A stretch of 6,997 nt of DNA from Fimbriiglobus sp. (GCA_025352585.1 JANXTD010000498.1:1-6997); one strand, 5' to 3'. Shown: positions 1-6,777, numbered from the stretch's first letter. Program-made: numbers and translations. Notes: a model not told the origin generated them from the sequence alone.

Positions 1-119
1 GGCCCTCACTGCGGGCGAACTCGAAGGCGATGCGCACGATCTTCTCGCAGCCCTTGCGGCTGATCAACTTGAGGCACTGCGCGACGCCGGGCGTCTGCAT
101 GTGCTCGATGCCGGCGTAC
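1..119. repeat. Exact direct repeat within icd, distal copy (reaches window edge)
   Basis: These 119 bp are identical to 427-545 at an offset of 426 bp (142 codons), so the reading frame is kept. On the coding strand this copy begins inside the YAG codons that follow HGSAPK. The same YAG codons lie at the active-site tyrosine of the proximal copy. The repeat continues to the window edge, so its true length is unknown. Confidence 0.97.
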
Positions 120-949
120 TTCGGGGCGCTGCCGTGGACCGCCTCGAAGATGGCGACCTCGCTGCCGAGGTTGGCCGACGCCGCGAAGCCCAGCCCGCCC
201 ACGAGGGCCGAGGTCAGGTCGCTCATGATGTCGCCGTTCATGTTCGTCGTGACGATCACGTCGAACTGCTCGGGCTTCTTCACGAGCTGGTGGCAGCAGT
301 TGTCGATGATGATGTGCCAACTCTCGATGTCCGGGTACTCCTTGGCGACCTCCTCGAAGGTGCGCTTCAGCATCCCCTCGGTCATCTTCATGATGTTCGA
401 CTTGGTCGCGCACGCGACCGACTTGCGGCCCTCACTGCGGGCGAACTCGAAGGCGATGCGCACGATCTTCTCGCAGCCCTTGCGGCTGATCAACTTGAGG
501 CACTGCGCGACGCCGGGCGTCTGCATGTGCTCGATGCCGGCGTACAGGTCCTCGACGTTCTCGCGCACCACGACCAGGTCGATGCCGCGGCCGCTGTACG
601 GCGTCTTGACGCCGGGCAGTTCGCGCACGGGGCGGATGTTGGCGTAGGTCTCGAACAACTTGCGCAGGGTGACGTTGGCCGACTTCTCGCCGTATCCGAT
701 CGGCGTGCCGAGCGGGCCTTTGAGGACGCAGCGGGTCTTCTTGATGCTGTCGATGGTCTCCTGCGGGACGCCGCTGGGGATGCCCTGCTTGAAGACGCTC
801 TCGCCGGCGTGGCGGACCTCCCAGGCGACCTTCGCGCCGGCGGCCTCGACGATGGTCTTGGCGGCCTCGACGCACTCCGGGCCGATGCCGTCGCCGGGGA
901 TGAGTGTGACGAGCTTCTTGCCGGCGTCGTCGGTGGGGAACTTCGACAT
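1..949 (-). CDS. icd: Isocitrate dehydrogenase, Thermus thermophilus type (3' end outside window; carries an internal exact duplication)
   Basis: It oxidatively decarboxylates isocitrate to 2-oxoglutarate in the TCA cycle, in the cytoplasm. The 316 visible residues start MSKFPTDDAGKK and include the family's GDGIGPE loop (19-25). By-eye alignment to E. coli Icd places substrate-binding residues at S90, N92, R96, R106 and R129, catalytic Y136 (LYAGIEH) and K183 (ATKSNIMK), and metal-binding D216, D240 and D244 (NGDIMSD). The cofactor segment HGSAPKYAG (272-280) keeps the Lys-Tyr pair that binds the NADP 2'-phosphate in E. coli Icd, where NAD enzymes have Asp-Ile, so NADP use is inferred. The sequence closely follows the Thermus enzyme as I remember it. 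The expected continuation after YAG is KNVINP. Instead residues 278-316 repeat residues 136-174 exactly. Either the gene has a 142-codon tandem duplication or the left edge is misassembled. The ATG at 947-949 has no Shine-Dalgarno sequence, but the N-terminus fits the family. Confidence 0.93.
   Translation of the reverse strand, partial: MSKFPTDDAGKKLVTLIPGDGIGPECVEAAKTIVEAAGAKVAWEVRHAGESVFKQGIPSGVPQETIDSIKKTRCVLKGPLGTPIGYGEKSANVTLRKLFETYANIRPVRELPGVKTPYSGRGIDLVVVRENVEDLYAGIEHMQTPGVAQCLKLISRKGCEKIVRIAFEFARSEGRKSVACATKSNIMKMTEGMLKRTFEEVAKEYPDIESWHIIIDNCCHQLVKKPEQFDVIVTTNMNGDIMSDLTSALVGGLGFAASANLGSEVAIFEAVHGSAPKYAGIEHMQTPGVAQCLKLISRKGCEKIVRIAFEFARSEG
427..545. repeat. Exact direct repeat within icd, proximal (native) copy
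   Basis: This copy lies in the expected family context: LVVVRENVEDLYAGIEH before it and RKSVACATKSNIM after it. It is therefore the native copy, and the copy at the window edge is the anomalous one. Identity ends at 545 towards the gene start, where position 546 (a) differs from position 120 (t). Confidence 0.97.
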
Positions 950-1031
950 GGGGCGGTCTCGGCGGGGAGGGTTGGCGCGGGGATATGCCGTGTTTGGTAG
1001 CGGTTTCGCGCGGCGATTCAAGGGGCGCGGC

Positions 1032-1089
1032 GGGGTTCGTGGCTCCGCCGCAGGCGACTCTTGTTAGCCCGACGCGCGAGCGAGGGTCG
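1032..1089. repeat. Left arm of large inverted repeat
   Basis: Positions 1039-1089 (51 bp) are the exact reverse complement of 1235-1285. Pairing continues outward to 1032/1292 after two mismatches. The arms are 145 bp apart. The sequence (ggctccgccgcaggcgactc and on) resembles intergenic repeats I associate with Gemmata-like planctomycetes, but this is from memory and unchecked. It may be a non-autonomous mobile element or a transcription terminator. Confidence 0.95.
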
Positions 1090-1114
1090 CACCGCGCGGT
1101 GACAATGTTGATCG

Positions 1115-1152
1115 GCGTTGACGGTACGGCCAACGAGCATCGACGTTGCTCC
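1115..1152. repeat. 38-bp direct repeat, copy 1, inside the inverted repeat
   Basis: It is identical to 1188-1225 at an offset of 73 bp, starting gcgttgacggtacgg and ending gttgctcc. It contains a small hairpin, GAGCA (1135-1139) pairing with TGCTC (1147-1151). A unique 35-bp stretch (1153-1187) separates the copies. Confidence 0.95.
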
Positions 1153-1187
1153 GGTGAAGTTTACCGCGAAGAAGACGGACTTACTCA

Positions 1188-1225
1188 GCGTTGACGGTAC
1201 GGCCAACGAGCATCGACGTTGCTCC
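1188..1225. repeat. 38-bp direct repeat, copy 2, inside the inverted repeat
   Basis: This is the second exact copy of the 38-bp repeat, ending 9 bp before the right arm of the inverted repeat. No third copy is visible on either strand in the window. The nested arrangement suggests one composite element rather than two unrelated repeats. Confidence 0.95.
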
Positions 1226-1234
1226 TGCCCGCTT

Positions 1235-1292
1235 CGACCCTCGCTCGCGCGTCGGGCTAACAAGAGTCGCCTGCGGCGGAGCCACCGACCCC
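1235..1292. repeat. Right arm of large inverted repeat, next to the kinase stop codon
   Basis: This is the reverse complement of 1032-1089 with two internal mismatches (51 bp exact). It ends 4 bp before the kinase stop codon (TAG, 1299-1297 on the minus strand), so a kinase transcript would enter this arm almost immediately. Folded, the two arms would make a very long GC-rich stem that could end or shield the transcript. Confidence 0.95.
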
Positions 1293-1296
1293 ACGC

Positions 1297-4200
1297 CTAC
1301 GCCAGCGCCGGCCTCGGGTCGAGCGCGTCGCGCACCGCGGCGAGCAGCGCACACGGCCGGTACGGCTTCGACAGCAGCCCGAGCGCCTCGGGGATGTCGG
1401 ACACGTCGTCGGTCGAGTAGCCACTCGACAGGAGGATCTTCACCGCCGGGTCAAGGGCGACCAGTCGCCGAGCGGCGTCGCGGCCGGAGAGGCGCGGCAT
1501 GACGAGGTCGAGGATCACCAGGTCGATGTCGGCGGCGTGAATCGCGAACGCCTCGACCGCCTCGACGCCGTCGCCCGCCTCGCGGACGTGGTACCCCGCC
1601 GACTCCAGGACCGTGCGCGACAGCAGGCGGATCATCTCCTCGTCGTCCACGAGCAGGATGCGGCCGCCGACCGGCCGCGGCGCGGGCAGGTCGATCGACA
1701 CGGGCGTGTCGAGCGAGAAGTCGGCGTTCGATCGCGTCATCACCTTGACCGCGGGGAGGCCGGCGTCGGCGGGGACGGCGGGCAGGAACAGGTGGAACGT
1801 CGTGCCTTCGCCCGGCGTGGTGTCGCACTCGACCCAGCCCTCGTGCTGCCGGACGATGCCGTCGACCATCGCCAGCCCCAGCCCGGTGCCCTGCCCGATC
1901 GGCTTGGTCGTGAAGAACGGCTCGAACAGCCGGGCGCGGACCTCGGGCGTCATGCCGGTGCCGGTGTCGCTCACACTCACGCGCAAGTAGCCCGCCGCCG
2001 CCGGCAGGTGCCGCGAGGCCTGGGCGTCGGTCGGCCGCCACGGCTCCGCGCTCAGGCGCAACTCGCCGCCGTCCGGCATGGCGTCCCGCGCGTTGACGCA
2101 GAGGTTGAGCAGCACCTGATTCAAGAGGCTCGCGTCGGCCAGGGCGTGCCAGCCCAGCGGCGGGATGTCGGCCAGGAAGGTGATGCGCGGGTCGATCGTG
2201 CGGCGCAGCAGGTCGACCACCTCGCCGACGAAGTCGCCCACGTCCAGGGGCGCGACGAGGAGTTGGTTGCGGCGGGCGAACCCCAGCAGCTTGCTCGTGA
2301 GTTCGGCGGCGCGGTGCGCGGCGCGCTCGGCCGTGGCGAGCAGCGCGCGGTTGGGGTCGCCGGGCGGCAAATCGACCAGGCAGAGGTTTCCGATGACCGC
2401 GGTGAGCAGGTTGTTGAAGTCGTGGGCCACCCCGCCGGCGAGTTGGCCGACGGTCTCCATCTTCTGGGCCTGCCGCAACTGGTCCTCGCGCTCGCGCAGG
2501 GCGCGCTCGGCGTTCTTGCGGTCGCTGATGTCGCGCTGGATCATCACCCAGTACGCGCAGGCGTTGTCGGCGTCGGGCACGGGGACGAGGCTCAGTTCGA
2601 CCCAGAAGGTCGAGCCGTCCTTGCGGTAGTTCAGCAACTCGACTTGCAGCGCCTCGCCGACCGCCAGCCCGGCCCGCAGGCGGTCGAGGGTCGCCGGGTC
2701 GGAGTCGGGGCCGCGCAGCATTTGCAGCGTGCGGCCGACGAGTTCGCCCTCGGCGTAGCCGCACATCTGGGCGAAGGCGGCGTTGACGTAGAGCACGGCG
2801 CGGCCGGGGCGGTCGGTCGGCTCGGCCTCCAGGATGACGACGCCGTCGCGGGCGTGGACGACGACCGACTCGAGCTGCCGCAGCCGCCGCTCGTCGGCCT
2901 TCTCCTTGGTGATGTCGATGGTCACGCCGGTGTAGCGCGAGGTCGGCCGGCCGGCGGCGTCGCGCAGCACCTGGCCGCGCGTCAGGAACCAGTGCGACAC
3001 GCCGTCGGCCTCGACGACGCGGTACGAGACTTCAAAGGCGTCGCGTTGCTCCGCCAGGGTCACGTCGATCGCCGCGCGGAAGCGCGCCCGGTCGGCCGGG
3101 TGGAAGTGGGCGATGAACCCCTCCAGCGTCGTGACCGGGGCGGGCGCGGGCAGGTCGGCCCACGGCGCGAGCGGGTGCGGCACCGACACCTCCCCGGTCG
3201 CGAAGTCCGCGTCCCAGACGTGCAGCCGCGTCCAGCGCATCACCGCCCGCAGCCGCTCCTCGGACTCGCGCAGCCGCCGCTCGTCGCGCTTGACCGCCGT
3301 CAAGTCCTGGTAGAGCGCCACCGCCCCGAGGTTCACGCCGCTGGGGCCGCGGACTTGCGCGGAGTTCACCGACAGCACGCAGCCCTCCCCCGGCTGGCCG
3401 TCGATCGTGTAGCGCAGCTCGACGTCCCGCACGCCGAGGCCGCTCGCCACCGTGCCGACGATGGGGCAGTCGGCCGTCGGCAGCAGCGTGCCGTCGGGCC
3501 GGTGCGTCTTCCAGTTCACGTCGCCCCGCAGCGGCTTGCCGACGGTCACGTTCAGCCCGGCGAACAGCTCCCGCGCCGCGGCGTTCATCGTCAGCACCGT
3601 CTCGTCCGGCCCGAAGGTCACCACGCCGGCCGGCAGTTGGTCGAGCGTCGCGGCCAGAAACGCCTGCTGCACCGCTCGCTCCGCCGAGAGCCTCTGCAAC
3701 TCGTCGCGCTGCCGCAGCACCTCGGCCAGCAGGCACTCGCGCGCCTCGCCGGCGACCCGCCGCTCGGCCCAGCTCGCCGCCAGGAGCATCGCCATCATGT
3801 TGACGACGCCCAGGAACCCCGTCGTCAGAAGGATCGCCGGGTTCTCGAGGCCGTAGCCGCGCAACTCCTGGTGGCAGTGCCCGGTGAACACGGCCGTGGC
3901 GCAGTACTGAAACAGGACCGCGCCCCGCACCTCGAAGCGGACGACCAGCGCGACGATGACCGCGCAGAAGGCGCAGGTGATCGGCAGGGTCAGGGCGACC
4001 TCGCCGAGCACCCCCGGCTGGTACAGTAGCGCCACGCAGGTGCTCGCCCCGACCAGCAGCGCGGCCAGTTCGACGACGCGCCGGGCCGTCCAGCCGCGCC
4101 ACGCCGCCGCGACGCCCCCGGCCAGCGCGAGCGGTGCCAAGGTGACGTTGCCCAGCCAGCCGGAGATCAGCGTGGCGAAGAAGACCTCCCGCGCCACCGC

Positions 4201-4620
4201 CGGCTCGCCCAGGCACAGCCCGGCGGCGACCGCGGCGCGGGCCAGCGCGGTCAGCCCGGCCACGAGCGTCAGGCGCACGACCGCGACGACCGAGGGGTCG
4301 CCGGCGGTCACGGCGAAGCGGCGCAGCAGCCAGCAGGCGGCGAGGTACTCGACGACCCCGGCCACTAGCATCGCGCCCATCGGCACCAGGCCGAACGTGA
4401 GGTCGGCGGCGACGGTGCCCAGCAGCAGCGGCACCAGTCCGCGCCGGCCGAGGCCCAGGGCGACGGCCAGCGGCAGGCCGTAGGGCATCGCCTCGACCCA
4501 CGCCGGCTTGGTCGGGCTGACGAACGCGGCCTGGACGGCCACGATCAGGGCCGCCGCGAGGGCGACCCCGGCGAAGCGGAGCGCCTCCGCGCCGCGGGCG
4601 GTCGAAGGGGGGCGGGTCAT
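1297..4620 (-). CDS. Membrane-bound hybrid sensor histidine kinase (MASE1-like, three PAS, HPK4-type kinase, receiver)
   Basis: This inner-membrane sensor kinase has 1107 residues. Residues about 12-285 form 8-10 hydrophobic segments resembling a MASE1 sensor (MPYGLPLAVALGLGRR at 45-60), ending in AERR and a short helical linker to about 318. PAS 1 spans about 318-445, PAS 2 about 451-575 (ending YTGVTIDITKEK) and a LOV-like PAS about 582-700. The kinase core has an H-box AHDFNNLL with phospho-acceptor H733, an N-box NARDAM (N843), G1 DTGTGM (885-890), an F-box FEPFFTTK (899-906) and G2 GTGLGLAMV (911-919). The receiver (about 986-1105) keeps D992/D993, phospho-acceptor D1038, S1065 and K1085. 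All catalytic residues are present. With no output domain, it should pass phosphate to an unseen Hpt protein or regulator. The signal is unknown. The ATG at 4620 lacks a Shine-Dalgarno sequence but directly precedes the membrane domain. Confidence 0.93.
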   Translation of the reverse strand: MTRPPSTARGAEALRFAGVALAAALIVAVQAAFVSPTKPAWVEAMPYGLPLAVALGLGRRGLVPLLLGTVAADLTFGLVPMGAMLVAGVVEYLAACWLLRRFAVTAGDPSVVAVVRLTLVAGLTALARAAVAAGLCLGEPAVAREVFFATLISGWLGNVTLAPLALAGGVAAAWRGWTARRVVELAALLVGASTCVALLYQPGVLGEVALTLPITCAFCAVIVALVVRFEVRGAVLFQYCATAVFTGHCHQELRGYGLENPAILLTTGFLGVVNMMAMLLAASWAERRVAGEARECLLAEVLRQRDELQRLSAERAVQQAFLAATLDQLPAGVVTFGPDETVLTMNAAARELFAGLNVTVGKPLRGDVNWKTHRPDGTLLPTADCPIVGTVASGLGVRDVELRYTIDGQPGEGCVLSVNSAQVRGPSGVNLGAVALYQDLTAVKRDERRLRESEERLRAVMRWTRLHVWDADFATGEVSVPHPLAPWADLPAPAPVTTLEGFIAHFHPADRARFRAAIDVTLAEQRDAFEVSYRVVEADGVSHWFLTRGQVLRDAAGRPTSRYTGVTIDITKEKADERRLRQLESVVVHARDGVVILEAEPTDRPGRAVLYVNAAFAQMCGYAEGELVGRTLQMLRGPDSDPATLDRLRAGLAVGEALQVELLNYRKDGSTFWVELSLVPVPDADNACAYWVMIQRDISDRKNAERALREREDQLRQAQKMETVGQLAGGVAHDFNNLLTAVIGNLCLVDLPPGDPNRALLATAERAAHRAAELTSKLLGFARRNQLLVAPLDVGDFVGEVVDLLRRTIDPRITFLADIPPLGWHALADASLLNQVLLNLCVNARDAMPDGGELRLSAEPWRPTDAQASRHLPAAAGYLRVSVSDTGTGMTPEVRARLFEPFFTTKPIGQGTGLGLAMVDGIVRQHEGWVECDTTPGEGTTFHLFLPAVPADAGLPAVKVMTRSNADFSLDTPVSIDLPAPRPVGGRILLVDDEEMIRLLSRTVLESAGYHVREAGDGVEAVEAFAIHAADIDLVILDLVMPRLSGRDAARRLVALDPAVKILLSSGYSTDDVSDIPEALGLLSKPYRPCALLAAVRDALDPRPALA

Positions 4621-4664
4621 AGGCGTCCGGGCGGGAGGGCGGGTCGCGGCGAGTTCGCGCCGTT

Positions 4665-4694
4665 ACTGTACTTCGCCCGCGGCCCCCAGATCAA
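4665..4694 (-). promoter_or_regulatory. Possible sigma-70-type promoter for the kinase gene
   Basis: On the minus strand, TTGATC (4694-4689) and TACAGT (4670-4665) are separated by 18 bp. Each matches its consensus hexamer at 4 of 6 positions. The implied leader is about 40 nt. This is one of the few less GC-rich patches in the divergent region. No transcription data support it. Confidence 0.3.
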
Positions 4695-4811
4695 TGGAGA
4701 ACCGGCCGAGTTCGCGCCCCCACTTGTGCCGGCGGCGCAAACGTCGCGTCGGGGCCGAAGTCGCCTCCCGCGGGGAAGGAACATTGGCCCCGTGCGCGAA
4801 TCGGCCGTGGG

Positions 4812-4842
4812 TTGCCCTGGCGGGCGGTGGGGCGGTTATCAT
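4812..4842 (+). promoter_or_regulatory. Possible sigma-70-type promoter for the UbiD-family gene
   Basis: TTGCCC (4812-4817) and TATCAT (4837-4842) are separated by 19 bp, longer than ideal. The -10 hexamer matches consensus at 5 of 6 positions. The leader to the ATG at 4917 would be about 68 nt and would include the inverted repeat at 4879-4914. Confidence 0.35.
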
Positions 4843-4878
4843 GCCCAGCGCTGGCGACTCGCGGGCGGCGAAAACGCG

Positions 4879-4914
4879 GAGTCTCCAGTGTCACTCTCCC
4901 TCCCCCCGAGACTC
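4879..4914 (+). promoter_or_regulatory. Inverted repeat in the leader just before the UbiD-family start codon
   Basis: GAGTCTC (4879-4885) pairs with GAGACTC (4908-4914), with a 22-nt pyrimidine-rich loop. Two more pairs are possible with a one-base bulge. The right half ends 2 nt before the ATG, so a folded leader would cover the ribosome landing site. The stem is short and could be chance. Confidence 0.35.
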
Positions 4915-4916
4915 GC

Positions 4917-6761
4917 ATGGGCCACCGCAACCTGACCGAGACCGTCGCCGACCTCGAGCGCCACGGCATGTTGAGGCGGATCGACGCGCCGATCGACCCC
5001 GACCTCGAGATGGCCGAGATTCAGCGGCGGCTCTACGCCCAGGCCGGCCCCGCGGTGCTGTTCACGCGGCCCAAGGGCACCGCCTTCCCGATGCTCGCCA
5101 ACCTCTTCGGTACGCTGGACCGCACCAAGTTCCTCTTCCGCGACTCGCTCGAAGGCGTCCGCAAACTCGTCGAGTTGAAGGTCGCCCCCGACGCCGCGGC
5201 GAAGCGGCCGTGGCGCTACCTCGACTTGCCGCTGCTGGCGTACCGGCTACTGCCGCGCCGCCAGCGCACCGGGCCGATCCTCCAGCACACCCTCCCGCTG
5301 AACCAACTGCCGCAGTTGAAGTGCTGGCCCAACGACGGCGGGGCGTTCGTGACGCTGCCGCAGGTCTACAGCGAGCACCCCGACAAGCCGGGCTGGATGA
5401 AGTCGAACCTCGGCATGTACCGCGTGCAAATCTCCGGCAACGACTTCGACCCGCTCAACGAAGTCGGCCTGCATTACCAGATCCACCGCGGCATCGGCGT
5501 CCACCACAGCGTCGCCAACAAGCGTGGCGAACGCCTGCGCGTCAACGTCTGCGTCGGCGGCCCCCCGGCGCTCACCGTGAGTGCGGTCATGCCACTGCCC
5601 GAGGGGCTGCCGGAACTCGCCTTCGCCGGGGCGCTCGGCGGCCGGCGGCTGGGGCTGGTCCGCGCGGCCAACGGCCTGGCGATGCCGGCGGAGTGCGACT
5701 TCGTCATCTCCGGCACGATCGAGCCGACCGCGACCAAGCCCGAAGGCCCCTTCGGCGACCACCTCGGCTACTACTCCTTGACGCACGACTTCCCCGTGAT
5801 GAAAGTCGATCGCGTCTACCACCGGCCCGGCGCGATCTGGCCGTTCACCGTCGTCGGCCGGCCGCCGCAAGAGGACACGTCGTTCGGCGAACTGATCCAC
5901 GACCTGACCGGCCCGATCCTGCCGACCGTGTTGCCGGGGGTCCACGCCGTCCACGCGGTCGATGCCGCCGGCGTCCACCCGTTGTTGTTGGCCATCGGTA
6001 GCGAGCGCTACACGCCGTACAACGCCGTGAAGCGGCCGCAAGAGTTGCTGACCATCGCCAACGCGATCCTGGGCCAAGGGCAACTGTCGCTGGCGAAGTT
6101 CCTTCTCATCGTGGCGAAGGAGGACAACCCGGCGCTGGACATCCACCACATCGTGGAGTTCTTCGCGCACCTGCTGGAGCGCGTCGATTGGGCCAACGAC
6201 CTGCACTTCCAGACGCGCACGACGATGGACACCCTCGACTACTCCGCCGGCGAGGGGCTCAACGCCGGGTCGAAGCTCGTGATCGCCGCCGTCGGCCCGC
6301 CGCGCCGGCAACTGGCGAAGTCGCTGCCGGCGAACCTGACGCTGCCCGACGGCTTCCGCGACGCGAAGCTCGTCGCCCCCGGCATCGTCGCGGTGAGTGC
6401 GCCGAAGCACGCCGGGTTGCTCGCCGGCGAGTACGAGCCGTGCTTCGAGCGCTTCGCCCGCACCTGCACGCTGCGCGACCCCGGCCTCCCCCTGATTGTG
6501 CTGACCGACGACGCCGACTTCACGGCCCGCCGCTTCGACAACTTCTTGTGGGAGACGTTCACCCGCGCCAACCCGGCGACCGACGTGTTGGGCCTCGACG
6601 CGGCGACGCACCGCAAGCACTACGGCTGCCGCGGCCCGCTGGTGATCGACGCGCGGCTGAAGTCACACATGGCCCCGCCGCTGGTCGAAGACCCCGCCGT
6701 GACCCGCCGCGTCGATGAGCTGTGCGCCCGCGGCGGGCCGCTGCACGGCGTGGTGACGTAG
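4917..6761 (+). CDS. ubiD: UbiD-family prenylated-FMN decarboxylase, probably menaquinone biosynthesis
   Basis: This 614-residue protein belongs to the UbiD family of prFMN-dependent aromatic or alpha,beta-unsaturated acid (de)carboxylases. By-eye alignment to E. coli UbiD and A. niger Fdc1 gives metal and cofactor ligands N164 (NLGMYR), H190 (IHRG) and E233 (PELAFAG), plus the catalytic set R169, E276 and D281 (EGPFGDHLGYY). The C-terminal IDARLK (577-582) matches the E. coli LDATNK region. It is about 115 residues longer than E. coli UbiD (497), mostly between about 365 and 520, where the C-terminal segment seems duplicated. Long forms are typical of the branch tied to futalosine-type menaquinone synthesis, so that role is inferred; no mqn gene is visible. 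The symbol denotes the family only. The start at 4917 was chosen because family similarity begins there (GHRNLTETVADLERHG); 35 upstream in-frame codons read as random GC-rich sequence. There is no Shine-Dalgarno sequence. The cofactor would need a UbiX partner elsewhere. Confidence 0.9.
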   Translation: MGHRNLTETVADLERHGMLRRIDAPIDPDLEMAEIQRRLYAQAGPAVLFTRPKGTAFPMLANLFGTLDRTKFLFRDSLEGVRKLVELKVAPDAAAKRPWRYLDLPLLAYRLLPRRQRTGPILQHTLPLNQLPQLKCWPNDGGAFVTLPQVYSEHPDKPGWMKSNLGMYRVQISGNDFDPLNEVGLHYQIHRGIGVHHSVANKRGERLRVNVCVGGPPALTVSAVMPLPEGLPELAFAGALGGRRLGLVRAANGLAMPAECDFVISGTIEPTATKPEGPFGDHLGYYSLTHDFPVMKVDRVYHRPGAIWPFTVVGRPPQEDTSFGELIHDLTGPILPTVLPGVHAVHAVDAAGVHPLLLAIGSERYTPYNAVKRPQELLTIANAILGQGQLSLAKFLLIVAKEDNPALDIHHIVEFFAHLLERVDWANDLHFQTRTTMDTLDYSAGEGLNAGSKLVIAAVGPPRRQLAKSLPANLTLPDGFRDAKLVAPGIVAVSAPKHAGLLAGEYEPCFERFARTCTLRDPGLPLIVLTDDADFTARRFDNFLWETFTRANPATDVLGLDAATHRKHYGCRGPLVIDARLKSHMAPPLVEDPAVTRRVDELCARGGPLHGVVT

Positions 6762-6777
6762 GTCAAGTGTCGAGGCG

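Larger units (their letters stand above)
950..1296. other. Intergenic region between the kinase gene and icd
   Basis: This 347-bp gap separates two minus-strand genes. Most of it (1032-1292) is the inverted-repeat element described separately. That leaves about 80 bp (950-1031) as the icd leader. The only promoter-like match for icd there is weak: TTGAAT (1016-1021) and TACCAA (994-999) on the minus strand, 16 bp apart. Short open frames across the region follow the repeats, resemble no protein I know and are rejected as genes. Confidence 0.7.

Noticed and set aside
432..1133. 233-codon minus-strand open frame overlapping icd and its leader
   Set aside because: It is out of frame with icd, Arg/His/Pro-rich and runs through the repeat element. 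The icd frame gives continuous family similarity.
1115..1225. CRISPR array (repeat 38, spacer 35)
   Set aside because: There are only two repeats and one spacer, they sit inside a larger inverted repeat, and no cas gene is in view.
985..1502. Short open frames across the inverted repeat (SLARRANKS-type peptides)
   Set aside because: They are translations of the repeat arms in several frames and both strands, with no conserved protein signature.
1537..4029. 830-codon plus-strand open frame antisense to the kinase gene
   Set aside because: It reads as low-complexity, Arg/Ala/Gly-rich sequence with no domains. The opposite strand carries a fully motif-supported kinase. Long shadow frames are expected at this GC.
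4812..4916. Upstream in-frame start for the UbiD-family protein at 4812
   Set aside because: The 35 extra residues are not family-like and would overlap the putative promoter. Similarity starts at the ATG at 4917.
5247..6620. 457-codon minus-strand open frame antisense to the UbiD-family gene
   Set aside because: It is an Arg/Gln/Val-rich shadow with no recognisable motif, lying opposite a gene with conserved catalytic residues.
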